Shown in pieces: positions 1-7,837 of a stretch of 13,759 nt of DNA. A program made the translations under genes and the position numbers. The first letter of the stretch is position 1; each line of letters opens with the position of its first letter. The notes under the pieces were generated by a model that saw nothing but the letters and a program-made list of their open reading frames with translations, was not told where the DNA came from and did not search any database. Source of the stretch: Candidatus Thorarchaeota archaeon (GTDB taxonomy: Archaea > Asgardarchaeota > Thorarchaeia > Thorarchaeales > Thorarchaeaceae); assembly GCA_016841005.1 (NCBI GenBank), contig JAEORG010000315.1, positions 1-13,759 of the forward strand. Direction: 5' to 3'.

Positions 1-171
1 TCACTAGCAGGGACATACTCATTTCTATCAGCAAGCAAGCTATCCACCTATCAGCTCCGAAATAAACCCTCGATAAATACCCTCTCAAATGGACAATTTC
101 TTTTTACCGACAAAATCAAAAGAAGACCATACTGAGAATGATTTGGATTCCTAAAATGTGGTGGTAGGAAG

Positions 172-564
172 ATGGGGTTTGATATCAACGGTATAAAACC
201 AATCAATGAGAAAGGTGTCTATTTTACCAACAATGTCTGGTGGTGGAGACCCCTCTGGTGGACGATTTGCAAACATACTCCTGAACTTACACAGCATGAG
301 CGACAGAAAGGTCAGTATAACGATGGACTTGTAATAGATGGTGATAAGCACGCGGCTATTGTTCGAACTTTAAAATGGCTAATCAAAGAAAAGCCTCGAC
401 GTGATGAATTTGCCTCAGTCGACGCGGATTATGGAAAATTAGGGGATATATCAATGCGAGAATTAGATGCAAGGACGTTTGGGCAAGAGTATAGATTCCA
501 TTGGGATAATGTCCAATCATTTCTCGAATTTTGCGAGGGAAATCAAGGATTCAAGATTAACTGA
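172..564 (+). CDS. Conserved hypothetical protein, small Trp-rich
   Basis: The product is 130 residues with no signal peptide or membrane segment. It begins MGFDINGIKP, has a tryptophan cluster NNVWWWRPLWW at about residues 20-30, and ends in an aromatic stretch (NVQSFLEFCEGNQGFKI). This layout (MGFDI-x-G start, WRPLW early, VxxFxxFxxxxxGFxI end) resembles a family of small conserved hypothetical proteins I recall from bacteria and archaea with no assigned function. That match is from memory and unsearched. The ATG follows a purine-rich GGTGGTAGGAAG leader. The natural end of the family matches the stop codon, so the gene appears intact. The TPR gene follows after 31 bases on the same strand, so the two may be co-transcribed. 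The 171 bases upstream hold no gene I can support. I am fairly confident it is a real gene and do not know its function. Confidence 0.7.
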   Translation: MGFDINGIKPINEKGVYFTNNVWWWRPLWWTICKHTPELTQHERQKGQYNDGLVIDGDKHAAIVRTLKWLIKEKPRRDEFASVDADYGKLGDISMRELDARTFGQEYRFHWDNVQSFLEFCEGNQGFKIN

Positions 565-595
565 GATTGGCAATAAGAAAAGACAAAAGGTACCA

Positions 596-2092
596 ATGCT
601 CCCTCTCTTAGGGAGGTTTGGATGGGTGGAACCCATCGGTACAATTACCGTTTATCTACCCTATATGGATGAAGAAACAAAGGCAATCATTACAGATATT
701 ATGAACTCCGTTCAGGATTTCCGCGAGTTTGTGATTGCCTTAGTTGATAGAGTGTGTCAGGTGAAATCTCCCGACCTCTGTGTATACTTTGCCGTCCACT
801 TTGCAGCCCTCCTATTCGATTTCAAGTCCCTCGACAGAATTGCTAAGGACTACGGTAAACTTCCTATAATTCGGCCAAATCTCTTCTATGGAAGTTCAGT
901 TCAAGGTAGACAGGAGGATTTAGGAAGAGCCCGAAATGCTGCAGATGAGGTACTATCTTCAAAGCCCGATGACTGGTTAGCTTTGGAGATGCGGCTCATC
1001 AAACTTGAAGCTGAGAATACCGAGTATCCAACACAAGTGTTCGATTCGTCAACTCTTGATGCAATAATGGATACTCTAGAAACCAAACCAGAATTCGATT
1101 TTACTCTGTCAAGAGTCTATGACTCACTCACAATACCAGCTATTAGAGATGGGAATATTGAGAAAGCACTAGAGTATAACCAAATGGCTATAGACAGTGC
1201 AGAGTCTCACAATGATTTGAATAGACTTGCCCACCTATTACGAACACGCGCAGGAATTCTCCAGGCATCAGATCGAGTCGAATCACAAAAACTGTTGCAT
1301 CGATCTAGAGACCTTATGGAATCGATGGGTGATATGGCTGGAGTAGCAGATATCCTGTTCCTTCTGAGCAAATTGGAATCAATACAAGGATTCTATGATC
1401 AAGCGATAGAACACAACCTGGAAGCAGTGAGTATCTGGGAGCGGATAGGAATGCCTACTGGGCTTTCATCTCTGACTCTCTCTACTCTCTACAATGTCAC
1501 ACACAATAGCGATGCAGGGTTTGAATGGGCAAAGATGGCAGAAAATGAATTGGCAAATAGACCAATGTTGCAACCTCGAGCTATACTCAATCAAGCTTGG
1601 TCTCTTGCATTACAACATAAACTGGAGGAAGCAAGAGAGCTCTTGGATGGTGAAAGAGACCCTATCCTAAAGTCTGGTTTAGAGGGTAACTTGGGGTGGT
1701 TGTACTTCATTACCAGTGTTATTGAAGAAGAGGAACAGGATTATTTCTCAGCTGGGAATAACGTTGAGGAATCTATGGACATCTACGAGAGAAGTGGGGG
1801 GTTTGTGAGCTTCTACATATGTCTACATCATCGTGCATTGATTGAAACTAAAGAAGCAGAATCTGCAGAACCATTAGGCCCGTGGCTTTCATTACTCGAA
1901 GAGAAGGCGCGTGAAGAAAATCTCCCTGGAATCCTTGCACAAGCTCTCTTTCTAAAAGCGAACATAAATGCTGCATATGGGGATAGCGAGGAATTCTATG
2001 CAATTGCAGAAGAGGCAGCTTTACTCGTCAACGAGTATAATCTCGAATTCATAAGGTCAGCTCTAAATCGCTTGATAAGCAAAGACCAGTAG
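596..2092 (+). CDS. TPR-type helical repeat protein, soluble
   Basis: The product is 498 residues from the ATG at 596. The reading frame stays open back to 467, but that part overlaps the conserved end of the preceding gene, so I prefer 596, which has AAAAGG six bases upstream. There is no signal peptide or membrane helix. The protein is almost wholly helical, with tetratricopeptide-like units. The clearest are around residues 182-207 (DGNIEKALEYNQMAIDSAE) and 262-285 (QGFYDQAIEHNLEAVSIWE). Weaker repeats continue to the C-terminus. TPR arrays bind partner proteins or peptides, so a scaffold or regulatory role in the cytoplasm is inferred. No catalytic or DNA-binding domain is visible in the first 120 residues, which are also mostly helical and not recognised. 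The gene ends 14 bases before the stop of the convergent propeller gene, leaving little room for separate terminators. Confidence 0.8.
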   Translation: MLPLLGRFGWVEPIGTITVYLPYMDEETKAIITDIMNSVQDFREFVIALVDRVCQVKSPDLCVYFAVHFAALLFDFKSLDRIAKDYGKLPIIRPNLFYGSSVQGRQEDLGRARNAADEVLSSKPDDWLALEMRLIKLEAENTEYPTQVFDSSTLDAIMDTLETKPEFDFTLSRVYDSLTIPAIRDGNIEKALEYNQMAIDSAESHNDLNRLAHLLRTRAGILQASDRVESQKLLHRSRDLMESMGDMAGVADILFLLSKLESIQGFYDQAIEHNLEAVSIWERIGMPTGLSSLTLSTLYNVTHNSDAGFEWAKMAENELANRPMLQPRAILNQAWSLALQHKLEEARELLDGERDPILKSGLEGNLGWLYFITSVIEEEEQDYFSAGNNVEESMDIYERSGGFVSFYICLHHRALIETKEAESAEPLGPWLSLLEEKAREENLPGILAQALFLKANINAAYGDSEEFYAIAEEAALLVNEYNLEFIRSALNRLISKDQ

Positions 2093-2106
2093 ACTTGATG
2101 GTTCTT

Positions 2107-5100
2107 TCATCCTTCTGGTTTGCATAATGGGCAATCACAATCTTTCGGATGGTCAGTGGGAGCGCCTGTAAGTGGACCAGGAGTATATGTAGATGTTACA
2201 TCTGTTGAGGGGATACGTCCTGTTAAAATATCAGGATTATCTGATGGGTGGTTCCATAATGGTTCAGGTGTCTGACGACTTGGGATACCATCTGGATTGT
2301 CGGATGGATGGTTCCAAAGAGGATCAACCGACGGTTCAGGAAGTCCATCAGGGTTATCAGAAGGATGGTTCCAGAGTGGTTCTGGTGAGGGTCTCCGGAA
2401 TCCATCTGGATTATCAGAGGGATGGTTCCACAAAGGTTCTGGTTCTGGCCCAACGGGTATGCCATCAGGATTGTCAGATGGATGATTCCATTGTGGCGTT
2501 CTTCTTAGTTCTGGGAGCCCGTCTGGGTTGTCACTGGGGTGATTCCACAGGGGATCACGCGACAGTGGAGGCATGCCATCTGGATTATCAGATGGATGAT
2601 TCCATAATGGATCTTGAACTGGTTCTGGTAAGCCATCAGGATTATCGGAAGGATGGTTCCACAATGGCTCTGGAGTTTTTGGAGCTCCACTGCCATCAGG
2701 ATTGTCAGAAGGATGATTCCACAGTGGTTTTTGGCTAGGTTTTGGAAGACCGTCCGGATTATCTGAAGGATGATTCCATAATGGTTCTGGGCCGGTCCTT
2801 CTGAAACCATCTGGATTGTCAGAAGGATGATTCCATAAAGGCTCTGGTCCGGGAGGTCGTGGAGAAACATCAGGATTGTCCGATGGATGATTCCATAGTG
2901 GATCTCGAGACATCGAAGTACCTATATCTGGATTATCGGAAGGATGGTTCCATAATGGTTCTGGACCGGATTCCATTCCGACTTCGTATTCCCTTCTTCT
3001 ATAAAACCTAACAAATAATTGAAACACTCCGAATCCAGAGATAATAGCAAGTCCCCCTATGAGTGCGGTTGTAAAAATTAAAGGTACTGGTAGACCATTA
3101 TCATTACCACCAGTGTTAGGTTGTGTGTAAGCTAGTTGATATCCAAAGAGAAATCCTTCGTCTCCACCTGCATATGTACTCTGCCCCGTTGACGGGAAGT
3201 CATTCGATCGTGTAAAGCCACAGACATATGTTGTATTCGAAGAATCAACCGTCATGGCCATGACTTGATCGCTCTCAGTGCCTCCAACATATCTAGAGTC
3301 CAAAAGTTGATCTATATTCATCTTTAACACAAATGCATCCTGTAAACCATTATACATTCCAGAAGATACAGTGACAGGGAAATCTGATGAAGAAGTCGTC
3401 CCTGCAATGAAAACTATTCCATTCTCATCTACAACCACACTATTTCCTTCATCACTACCGCTACCCCCAATGAACGAAGAATAGAGTAATTCATTTCCAT
3501 CATCTGAGATGACTGAGAGGAAACAATCATCTCCTCCATTGTGTGTTGAATCATATGCATTGACTTCGACTATCGGGTATCTGATGTTTCCATGTTCGGA
3601 TGATTGTGTCTTTCCTGTGACATAGGCATTTCCGTCATTATCAGTTGATATCGACATGCCAATGTCGCGTTCATCCCCACCAATATAAGTCGCATATATC
3701 ACAGTCCATGAAGTAGAATTGATTTTCATTACAAACGCATCAGAATCTCCACTTGGAACCGTATACAGGGCATTTGTTAACACAAAGCTTCCATATGTAT
3801 ATCCGGTTACGAGAATGTTCCCTTCAGCATCTATGGTTATGTCCTTCACATCCTCGTCTGATGTGCCGCCAATATAGCTGCTGAATAAAATATCATCACC
3901 TGTTGCAGAAAGGCATGTCACAAAACCGTCATGTGTCCCAATACCTTCATGTATGTCATCAAACGCATTCGCTGTTGGAAAATCTGTTGAGCTGGTCTGC
4001 CCTCCAATATACATGTTGCCGTTATTGTCTACTGCAATCGAGCGCCCAATCTCTCCTTCGAATGCTCCGAGATAAGTGGAGTAGTCTAACAACCCAGAGG
4101 AATTCAATCTTACAACGAAAACATCACCTTCATAGGCGTTGTATCCACCCCGTAGGATTGTAGAATTGTACTCAAATGAGTATAGGGGGTTGAGTGTAGG
4201 AAAGTCATCACTTCGTGTATACCCCGTTACATAGACGTTCCCACTATCATCAACTGTGATGTCTTCTGCATAATCATCTGCCGTATATGGGGTTAGTGAA
4301 GTCTCATTCCCTCCAATATATGTGGAGTAAACAATTGCACCAGTTGAGTCAAGCATTGTAATGAATGCATCAACTGCACCCTGGTAATCATAGAGCTGGT
4401 TCACAAGTGGGAAGTTGGATGAAAATGAGTAGCCAGCGACATACAGATTTCCAGCACTATCACGTGCGATTCCATTGGCATGGTCATTACCAGAACCTCC
4501 TAAGAATCTTGAGAGATGTGGGGTAGTGACTTGTTGCATTTGAATTTGCTCTAGAGTTTCGTCTTCCAACATGAAGAGGATGTCTTTATTATTCTCATAG
4601 GAGTCAAGTTTCCGTTCAACATTCGTGAATCCTTCTAGATTTAGTACTAGTTCATCGAGCTTAGAAACATCTATGGTTTCTCCAACCTTTAATTCGCATG
4701 CAAGTCCTTGAGGAGAATAAGATATGGATAGACAAACATTAGGAATAATCTCATTGTAGTTGATACTTGAAAAACTCCTTACACCTGTGAAAGTCCCTCT
4801 ATTTCCCAGATAGTAATTTGTAATTGAGCTCAATTGTGATTCCGGTTCAATCAATATTTCTTCATTTGGTTCAAACTTCAATAGATCAGTTCTGACCATA
4901 TTTCGAGACCAAAATGAAATCCTATTGCTACATAACCCAATGTATCCGCCAGCGACCTCACAATAGTATTTCACATCAGTATGCCCAAATTGTCCCAAGT
5001 TTTCTAGAAACGAGTCATTAGAAGTACTATCAACAGAATCTGGTTGGACATTTTCATTAGTTCTATCGTCTGCATTAACGGTATTTGGTGCAAATATCAT

Positions 5101-5154
5101 CAGAGTGAACAGCATCAAGAAGAGCCAAAGTTTCATCAATCGCGGTTTATTCAT
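2107..5154 (-). CDS. Seven-bladed SBBP propeller surface protein with WNHPSDNPD-repeat tail
   Basis: The product is 1015 residues. A Sec signal peptide covers residues 1-28 (likely cut after VNA). Residues about 48-200 match the N-terminal domain usual in SBBP proteins (LENLGQFG start, NYYLGNRG, IIPNVCLSISYS). Seven SBBP propeller repeats follow, each opening with F/YxGG and carrying D-x-x-GNxYVxG. They begin near residues 217, 279, 361, 427, 490, 561 and 622, which is exactly one closed propeller. A single membrane helix lies at about 691-715, followed by RFYRRR, so the remainder should be cytoplasmic. That tail (730-975) is 13 copies of an 18-21 residue unit with core PLWNHPSDNPD. The last 40 residues end in CDCPLCKPEG. 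The ATG overlaps the TGA of the upstream paralogous gene (ATGA, 5151-5154), implying translational coupling. The propeller probably binds an extracellular ligand or surface partner. The tail's function is unknown. Confidence 0.9.
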   Translation of the reverse strand: MNKPRLMKLWLFLMLFTLMIFAPNTVNADDRTNENVQPDSVDSTSNDSFLENLGQFGHTDVKYYCEVAGGYIGLCSNRISFWSRNMVRTDLLKFEPNEEILIEPESQLSSITNYYLGNRGTFTGVRSFSSINYNEIIPNVCLSISYSPQGLACELKVGETIDVSKLDELVLNLEGFTNVERKLDSYENNKDILFMLEDETLEQIQMQQVTTPHLSRFLGGSGNDHANGIARDSAGNLYVAGYSFSSNFPLVNQLYDYQGAVDAFITMLDSTGAIVYSTYIGGNETSLTPYTADDYAEDITVDDSGNVYVTGYTRSDDFPTLNPLYSFEYNSTILRGGYNAYEGDVFVVRLNSSGLLDYSTYLGAFEGEIGRSIAVDNNGNMYIGGQTSSTDFPTANAFDDIHEGIGTHDGFVTCLSATGDDILFSSYIGGTSDEDVKDITIDAEGNILVTGYTYGSFVLTNALYTVPSGDSDAFVMKINSTSWTVIYATYIGGDERDIGMSISTDNDGNAYVTGKTQSSEHGNIRYPIVEVNAYDSTHNGGDDCFLSVISDDGNELLYSSFIGGSGSDEGNSVVVDENGIVFIAGTTSSSDFPVTVSSGMYNGLQDAFVLKMNIDQLLDSRYVGGTESDQVMAMTVDSSNTTYVCGFTRSNDFPSTGQSTYAGGDEGFLFGYQLAYTQPNTGGNDNGLPVPLIFTTALIGGLAIISGFGVFQLFVRFYRRREYEVGMESGPEPLWNHPSDNPDIGTSMSRDPLWNHPSDNPDVSPRPPGPEPLWNHPSDNPDGFRRTGPEPLWNHPSDNPDGLPKPSQKPLWNHPSDNPDGSGAPKTPEPLWNHPSDNPDGLPEPVQDPLWNHPSDNPDGMPPLSRDPLWNHPSDNPDGLPELRRTPQWNHPSDNPDGIPVGPEPEPLWNHPSDNPDGFRRPSPEPLWNHPSDNPDGLPEPSVDPLWNHPSDNPDGIPSRQTPEPLWNHPSDNPDILTGRIPSTDVTSTYTPGPLTGAPTDHPKDCDCPLCKPEG
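2230..2967 (-). repeat. Coding tandem repeat, 13 units of PLWNHPSDNPD
   Basis: The region encodes residues 730-975 of the propeller protein. The 13 units are separated by 7-10 variable residues rich in P, G, E and R. The 9-residue core WNHPSDNPD is invariant in all copies. Only one copy changes a core-flanking residue (PQWNHP instead of PLWNHP). At the DNA level the copies differ at many third positions. One copy near 2520-2553 uses AGT for the core serine where others use TCN, and nearly all its other core codons also differ from the last copy. The array therefore looks old and held constant at protein level, not a fresh slippage product. Confidence 0.95.
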
Positions 5155-7460
5155 TCATCATCAACCTCCTTTAGGTCATCGTCATCCATCGAACCTCTAG
5201 CTTCCAACCACTGTTTTACCTCACTTGAGTTAGGGACTTTAATGAGTTCATGCAGAGAATACAGGGCTTGGTTCTCAATCTGAGTTAGTTCGTATTCTTC
5301 TTTAACAAGTATATCAACAGATAGAGTTTCAATATCACCTTGAGAAAAGCCACGCTCTAGCAGCAAAGGTTTAACTTTCTCCTCTAGTAGATTTTCAATA
5401 CTTTCAAGTTTCTCCACATCACTAAGACCTTCGAGTTGGGACTCTTGGTGATGCCTTGGTAAGATCTCCTCATCTTTTCCTCCTCGGATATCATCCGATA
5501 GCGCTTCCAACGCGCTTCTTGTTTCATCCTCATCGATTTCTGGTTCCTCTTCCTCTACTGGCTTCTTTCTTTGAATGATGAAATATATCATGGGTATTGA
5601 TACGATCACAATCGCTGCAGCACCAATCCAAATTGCGTTATAGAGAATAAGTTCTGCGAGGGGTACATTTGCATCCAATGGATCAAATCCGTTTGCTACC
5701 TCCCATCCGTCTCGGATTGAATCAGAATCATTATCCGGATTTCTAGGATCAGTTCCATGAAGATACTCGTCAACATTTGATAGATCATCGGAGTCTTCAT
5801 CTCTGAATGAATCATCTACTAAGGGATTAAGACCGTAGAAAACCTCCCAACCATCGGGCATGATATCTGCATCAGAATCCGGATTCGTTCTATTAGTTCG
5901 AGCTAATGTTTCCTGGTATTCCAAAAGCGAATCCCCATCCATATCGCCTGTATCATATAGAGATACAAGAAAAGCGTCCCAACTACTCTGAGAGTAATCT
6001 GCTTGATAGGCGTTGTCAGTCACTGGAAAGTCTGGTGACTTTGTCATTCCACAAAAGACAATGTTGTCCTTTTCATCAAGTACAATTCGCCAGCAATCCT
6101 CGTTGAATTCTCCACCTAGAAATGAGCTAAATAACAAGGAATCAAGTTCTGTATCAAACTTGGTAATAAAACAATCAAAGTAACTCGAAGGATCTTCTTC
6201 TCCAAGGACCACATCATCAAAGGCACCCATCAACGGATAATCATTGGAATTTGTGCCCCCACAAATAAAGACACAATCCCAAGCATCAACAATGATACCT
6301 CTCGGTTCTTCGTCGTCAACTCCTCCTATAAAAGAAGAATATAGAACTTGCTGGAGGTTTGGAGTGAGTTTCTGAAGGAAAACATCCCTACCATTTTGAT
6401 ATTCATCATTGTACGCATTCAGAGTGATGAAATCATCAGATTGAGTCCAGCCTGTAACAAAGATGTTGCCATCGGAATCGATTGCAGTAAAGGAACCGTA
6501 ATCACTCTCGCTACCACCAACGTACGTAGATGCAATAATTTGACCTCCATCTAAAGAATAAGTTGTGACAAACGCATCATCGGATCCATTCAGTGTAGTA
6601 TCATATGCATTATGAGTGCAATAGAAATCTGTTGAAGTAGTGTGACCAGTAACAATAATTTCGTTGTTTTTACCTAAGATTATATCATTTCCAACTTCTG
6701 TACCTTCGCCTCCCAGATAACTCGAAAACAATACCTCAGTTCCATCATTGTTAAGTTTGAGTATGAATGCATCAGTAGAACCATTTAGTGTATCATCAAT
6801 TCCTGATACAATGTTAAAATCATCTGATGATGTGCTGCCTGTCACATACACATTTCCATCTGAATCTACTGAGAGTGAGATTGCCTCATCATCACCTGAT
6901 CCCCCGATATATGTAGTGTAGATCATTTCATTATTCCATGGATCGAATTTCATGATAAACGCGTCTTTGCCACCATTAATTGTGTTATCATAGGCACCTG
7001 TAGTAGCTAGATCGGAGGAGTAAGTTGACCCAACTATGTATACATACCCCTCAACATCTACCTCCATCTGAATACCAAAATCAGTATCATTGCCTCCAAG
7101 GAATGAACAATACTGATATTGAGAACCATCGCGACTCATGATAATCAGAATCATATCTGAAAGACCCCCTTGGAAGGTATCCTGATATGGATCAACCAGT
7201 GGCCAGAAATGAGTTGTAGTCCAGATGAGACAGTAAATATTCCCTTCAGGTCCGATACATGTATCAGCTCCCCGGTCATCGACTGATAACAGAATATCTC
7301 CACCAAAGAATGTCGAGTAGAATATTGAGTCTGATACCGCATCCTGAGAGAGATCGAATTTGTGTACTGATCCTATATTGAACTGCGCAATACTTGCAGC
7401 TTGACTGGCAGGTCCTACAAATAAAAGGAAGAGAACTAGTCCTAGATTTCCAGCCTTCAA
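5151..7460 (-). CDS. Seven-bladed SBBP propeller protein with TSP3-like repeats and acidic tail
   Basis: The product is 769 residues. It starts at TTG (7460-7458): an in-frame TAA sits directly before it, a GAGGAGAAG Shine-Dalgarno lies upstream, and the first ATG in frame would remove the signal peptide. Residues 1-22 form a signal peptide (cut near SQAAS). Seven SBBP blades begin near 51, 120, 185, 249, 314, 378 and 448, without the separate N-terminal domain of the downstream paralogue. Residues 506-597 carry Asp-rich thrombospondin type 3-like calcium motifs (DMDGDSLLEYQE, NPDSDADIMPDGWEV, NPDNDSDSIRDGWEV) that likely form a stalk. A membrane helix at about 604-629 is followed by RKK, then a 140-residue, strongly acidic, mostly helical tail ending DDDDLKEVDDE. 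The tail has no domain I recognise. Its stop overlaps the start of the next gene by four bases. I infer a cell-surface protein facing outward, with an intracellular tail for signalling or anchoring. Confidence 0.9.
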   Translation of the reverse strand: MKAGNLGLVLFLLFVGPASQAASIAQFNIGSVHKFDLSQDAVSDSIFYSTFFGGDILLSVDDRGADTCIGPEGNIYCLIWTTTHFWPLVDPYQDTFQGGLSDMILIIMSRDGSQYQYCSFLGGNDTDFGIQMEVDVEGYVYIVGSTYSSDLATTGAYDNTINGGKDAFIMKFDPWNNEMIYTTYIGGSGDDEAISLSVDSDGNVYVTGSTSSDDFNIVSGIDDTLNGSTDAFILKLNNDGTEVLFSSYLGGEGTEVGNDIILGKNNEIIVTGHTTSTDFYCTHNAYDTTLNGSDDAFVTTYSLDGGQIIASTYVGGSESDYGSFTAIDSDGNIFVTGWTQSDDFITLNAYNDEYQNGRDVFLQKLTPNLQQVLYSSFIGGVDDEEPRGIIVDAWDCVFICGGTNSNDYPLMGAFDDVVLGEEDPSSYFDCFITKFDTELDSLLFSSFLGGEFNEDCWRIVLDEKDNIVFCGMTKSPDFPVTDNAYQADYSQSSWDAFLVSLYDTGDMDGDSLLEYQETLARTNRTNPDSDADIMPDGWEVFYGLNPLVDDSFRDEDSDDLSNVDEYLHGTDPRNPDNDSDSIRDGWEVANGFDPLDANVPLAELILYNAIWIGAAAIVIVSIPMIYFIIQRKKPVEEEEPEIDEDETRSALEALSDDIRGGKDEEILPRHHQESQLEGLSDVEKLESIENLLEEKVKPLLLERGFSQGDIETLSVDILVKEEYELTQIENQALYSLHELIKVPNSSEVKQWLEARGSMDDDDLKEVDDE

Positions 7461-7517
7461 TTACTTCTCCTCAATACTCTTTCCTCGATCTCCTCCATTT
7501 TGCTATGCATTCAGTTG

Positions 7518-7543
7518 CTTAAAAAACTAAGTTATACTTCTAA
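7518..7543 (-). promoter_or_regulatory. Candidate archaeal promoter for the propeller operon
   Basis: Read on the minus strand, this stretch contains AAGTATAAC followed by TTTTTTAA, either of which could serve as a TATA box. Transcription starting about 25 bases downstream would give a leader of roughly 35-50 bases before the TTG start. The call rests on base composition and position only. Confidence 0.25.
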
Positions 7544-7614
7544 AACCTGGAAATCCGATATGTATACTTAATTAGAACTATTCCATACAATCGTTAACAA
7601 TATTTACTGATTTT

Positions 7615-7630
7615 TGAGAAGATTTATACC
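7615..7630 (+). promoter_or_regulatory. Candidate archaeal TATA/BRE element
   Basis: The sequence TGAGAAGATTTATACC has a purine-rich BRE-like part followed by TTTATA, a typical archaeal promoter shape. It would start transcription near 7650, well upstream of the solute-binding protein start at 7838. It has not been tested, and other AT-rich stretches nearby could serve instead. Confidence 0.3.
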
Positions 7631-7759
7631 TTAGAAGTGTTAAGAGAAATGTTAGCTTCGCTTTGTGCGTAGACTTGGGTGAGGAAGAGTCTGAATACAC
7701 CGGTTGAACAAACTAGTGTGTATTAGTTCTTATTTCTCGTCCAATCATAAGATGTCAGA

Positions 7760-7783
7760 TTGATTGATGGGTAAATCAATCAA
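7760..7783. repeat. Perfect 9-bp inverted repeat in leader of solute-binding protein gene
   Basis: TTGATTGAT (7760-7768) and ATCAATCAA (7775-7783) are exact reverse complements separated by GGGTAA. The repeat ends 54 bases before the start codon and upstream of the Shine-Dalgarno. It could be an operator for a dimeric regulator or an RNA hairpin. It is followed by AAGGG rather than a U-tract, so a terminator is unlikely. Confidence 0.6.
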
Positions 7784-7837
7784 GGGAACTTCTATCTCTT
7801 CGACACTGAAGCGTGATCCCCAAGGAGGAGTGCCAGA

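Larger units (their letters stand above)
7461..7837. other. Divergent intergenic region (377 bases)
   Basis: This gap lies between the minus-strand propeller operon and the plus-strand solute-binding protein gene. No convincing protein gene or tRNA is visible. It holds candidate archaeal TATA elements on both strands, a 13-codon minus-strand leader frame whose TGA overlaps the TTG start at 7460, and a perfect inverted repeat at 7760-7783. If the plus-strand TATA near 7623 is used, the solute-binding protein mRNA would have a leader of about 190 bases. Confidence 0.6.

Noticed and set aside
1..135. Tail of an upstream gene (frame closing at 63-65 or at 133-135)
   Set aside because: The open stretches are only 20 and 44 codons at the window edge, with no recognisable protein features. 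They cannot be told from chance.
467..595. Longer N-terminus for the TPR protein (start at 467 or 509)
   Set aside because: It would overlap the conserved C-terminal part of the small Trp-rich gene in another frame, and the ATG at 596 has a better placed purine-rich leader.
2193..2870. Long open frames on the plus strand and in another minus frame across the repeat array
   Set aside because: They exist because the 13-fold coding repeat keeps all frames free of stops. Their translations are repetitive shadows with no signal or family resemblance.
2230..2967. CRISPR-like array
   Set aside because: The units are regular but in frame with a large protein, spacers are also coding and short, and repeats vary at third codon positions.
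7660..7735. Structured RNA or C/D box small RNA in the leader of the solute-binding protein gene
   Set aside because: TGAGGA and CTGA boxes can be found but their spacing is wrong, and no cloverleaf or k-turn pairing could be drawn.
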